A program made the position numbers and the translations under genes. A stretch of DNA of 17,589 nt from the NCBI GenBank assembly GCA_021780415.1, contig JAJXYW010000291.1:1-17589 (forward strand), read 5' to 3'. How positions within the stretch are numbered: position 1 is the stretch's first letter; each line of letters begins with the position of its first letter. The DNA comes from Acidobacteriota bacterium (GTDB lineage Bacteria; Acidobacteriota; Terriglobia; Terriglobales; Acidobacteriaceae). The notes beneath the pieces were generated by a model that was not told the origin of the DNA, ran no database searches, and saw only the letters and a list, made by a program, of their open reading frames with translations. Shown here one piece after another: positions 16,569-17,589 of the stretch.

Positions 16569-17589
16569 CTGAGACCGCAGCCTACACCTTCAAGCCCAAG
16601 AAATCCGTTGCGCTTTCCGGCGTCCCCGCGGGCAACACCGCCCTCTGCACCGTCGGCCGCAACGGCAACGACCTCCACTATCGCGGCTACGACATCCTCG
16701 AACTTGCCGCGCACTGCGAGTTCGAAGAGGTTGCCTATCTTCTGCTCTACGGCAAGCTCCCCACCGTCCCGGAGCTCACCCATTACAAGCTCCGTCTCTG
16801 CGGCCTGCGCGGACTTCCGCAGCCCGTCAAGGTCGCGCTCGAGCAGGTCCCCGCCACCGCGCACCCCATGGACGTCCTCCGCGTCGGCGTCTCCATGCTC
16901 GCCGTCACCGAGTCCGAGCCGCAGCCCTACTCCGACCAGACCGCTCTCTACGTTGCCGACCGCCTCATGGCCTCGCTCGCCTCCATCCTCCTCTACTGGT
17001 ACCACTTCTCCCATCACGGCCACCGCATCGACGTCGAGACCAACGACGACAGCATCGCCGGCCACTTCCTCCATCTCCTTCACGGCCATCCCGCATCGCC
17101 CGAGTGGGTCCAGGCCATGCAGGTCTCGCTCATCCTCTACGCCGAGCACGAGTTCAACGCCTCCACCTTCACCGCCCGCGTCATCGCCGGCACCGGCTCC
17201 GACATGTACTCCTGCATCGCCGGAGCCATCGGCGCCCTCAAGGGCCCCAAACACGGAGGAGCCAACGAAGTCGCTCTCGAGATCCAGCAGCGCTACGCCT
17301 CGCCCGACGACGCCGAGGCCGACATCCGCAAGCGCATCGAAAACAAGGAAGTCATCATCGGTTTTGGCCACCCTGTCTATACCATCAGCGACCCTCGCAA
17401 CGCAGTCATCAAAAAGGTCGCCCACGACCTCTCCGCCTCCGCCGGCGACCTCACCATTTACAACGTCGCCGAGCGCCTCGAAGCCGTCATGTTCGAGGTC
17501 AAAAAAATGTTCCCCAACCTCGACTGGTTCTCCGCCTCGGCCTATCACACCATGGGCATCCCGACGGCCATGTTCACGCCCATCTTCGC
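16565..17589 (+). CDS. prpC: 2-methylcitrate synthase (cut by window edge)
   Basis: The enzyme condenses propionyl-CoA with oxaloacetate to give 2-methylcitrate, the entry step of the cycle completed by PrpB. The visible 341 residues read [19 protein letters not shown], then [21 protein letters not shown]. The citrate-synthase triad is His230 (GPKHGGANE), His269 (GFGHPVYT) and Asp320 (NLDWFSA), offset by a constant five from E. coli PrpC as I recall its numbering. [10 protein letters not shown] and [15 protein letters not shown] are typical of methylcitrate synthase rather than of the main TCA citrate synthase. Roughly 30-50 residues are missing past the window. The start overlaps the prpB stop by four bases (ATGA). 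A PrpD or AcnD-type dehydratase gene would be expected nearby outside the window. Confidence 0.95.
   Translation, partial: MTETAAYTFKPKKSVALSGVPAGNTALCTVGRNGNDLHYRGYDILELAAHCEFEEVAYLLLYGKLPTVPELTHYKLRLCGLRGLPQPVKVALEQVPATAHPMDVLRVGVSMLAVTESEPQPYSDQTALYVADRLMASLASILLYWYHFSHHGHRIDVETNDDSIAGHFLHLLHGHPASPEWVQAMQVSLILYAEHEFNASTFTARVIAGTGSDMYSCIAGAIGALKGPKHGGANEVALEIQQRYASPDDAEADIRKRIENKEVIIGFGHPVYTISDPRNAVIKKVAHDLSASAGDLTIYNVAERLEAVMFEVKKMFPNLDWFSASAYHTMGIPTAMFTPIF

Overview
The window looks like a chromosomal segment of a G+C-rich Acidobacteriota, probably Terriglobia/Acidobacteriaceae (Terriglobus, Granulicella and Edaphobacter type). This is inferred from the strong C/G third-position bias, the protein types and the dispersed GTCATYCC-type repeats; no rRNA or other taxonomic marker is present. 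It holds fourteen supported protein genes, two cut by the window ends. I found no tRNA, rRNA, insertion sequence, phage gene or CRISPR array.

Layout. Positions 1-2356 (minus) hold the N-terminal half of an ABC-F ATPase and an ABHD18/DUF2048-like alpha/beta hydrolase, separated by a hexanucleotide repeat array with a small hairpin element inside it. Positions 2720-3664 (plus) encode an exported OmpA-domain protein with a striking ten-heptad segment, followed by a strong intrinsic terminator. Positions 3847-4149 hold a second, longer hexanucleotide array with the same hairpin element inside it and a longer relative at its end. Positions 4155-5380 (minus) are a two-gene unit of exported proteins of unknown function. 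Positions 5590-7486 (minus) carry alanine racemase and a DUF882/MepK-like murein endopeptidase, both cell-wall functions. Positions 7850-11207 (plus) encode peptide release factor 1 and a secreted S9 peptidase. Positions 11222-11640 hold GTCAT-type repeats followed directly by a small GIY-YIG nuclease-like gene. Positions 11698-12645 encode a protein of unknown function, which converges on a YiaK-type 2,3-diketogulonate reductase (12796-13884, minus). The short gap between them is filled by two large inverted repeats. Positions 14001-15479 (plus) encode an exported acid-sphingomyelinase-like metallophosphoesterase. The window ends in a translationally coupled prpB-prpC pair of the 2-methylcitrate cycle, cut at the right edge.

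Most of the genes are housekeeping or catabolic and unremarkable. The part not explained by ordinary genes is the repeat system. At least five elements share the frame GTCAT-stem-stem'-cTGC..TTCT, all in the same orientation, with different but self-complementary stems (ATCCC/GGGAT, ATTCC/GGAAT, TCTC/GAGA). Two of them are embedded in TTGCYK hexamer arrays inside an identical 40-bp block, and one pair sits directly upstream of a GIY-YIG gene. I treat this as the best candidate for an undescribed system: a REP-like hairpin family, possibly served by a small nuclease rather than a RAYT transposase. The link to the nuclease is inference from adjacency only.
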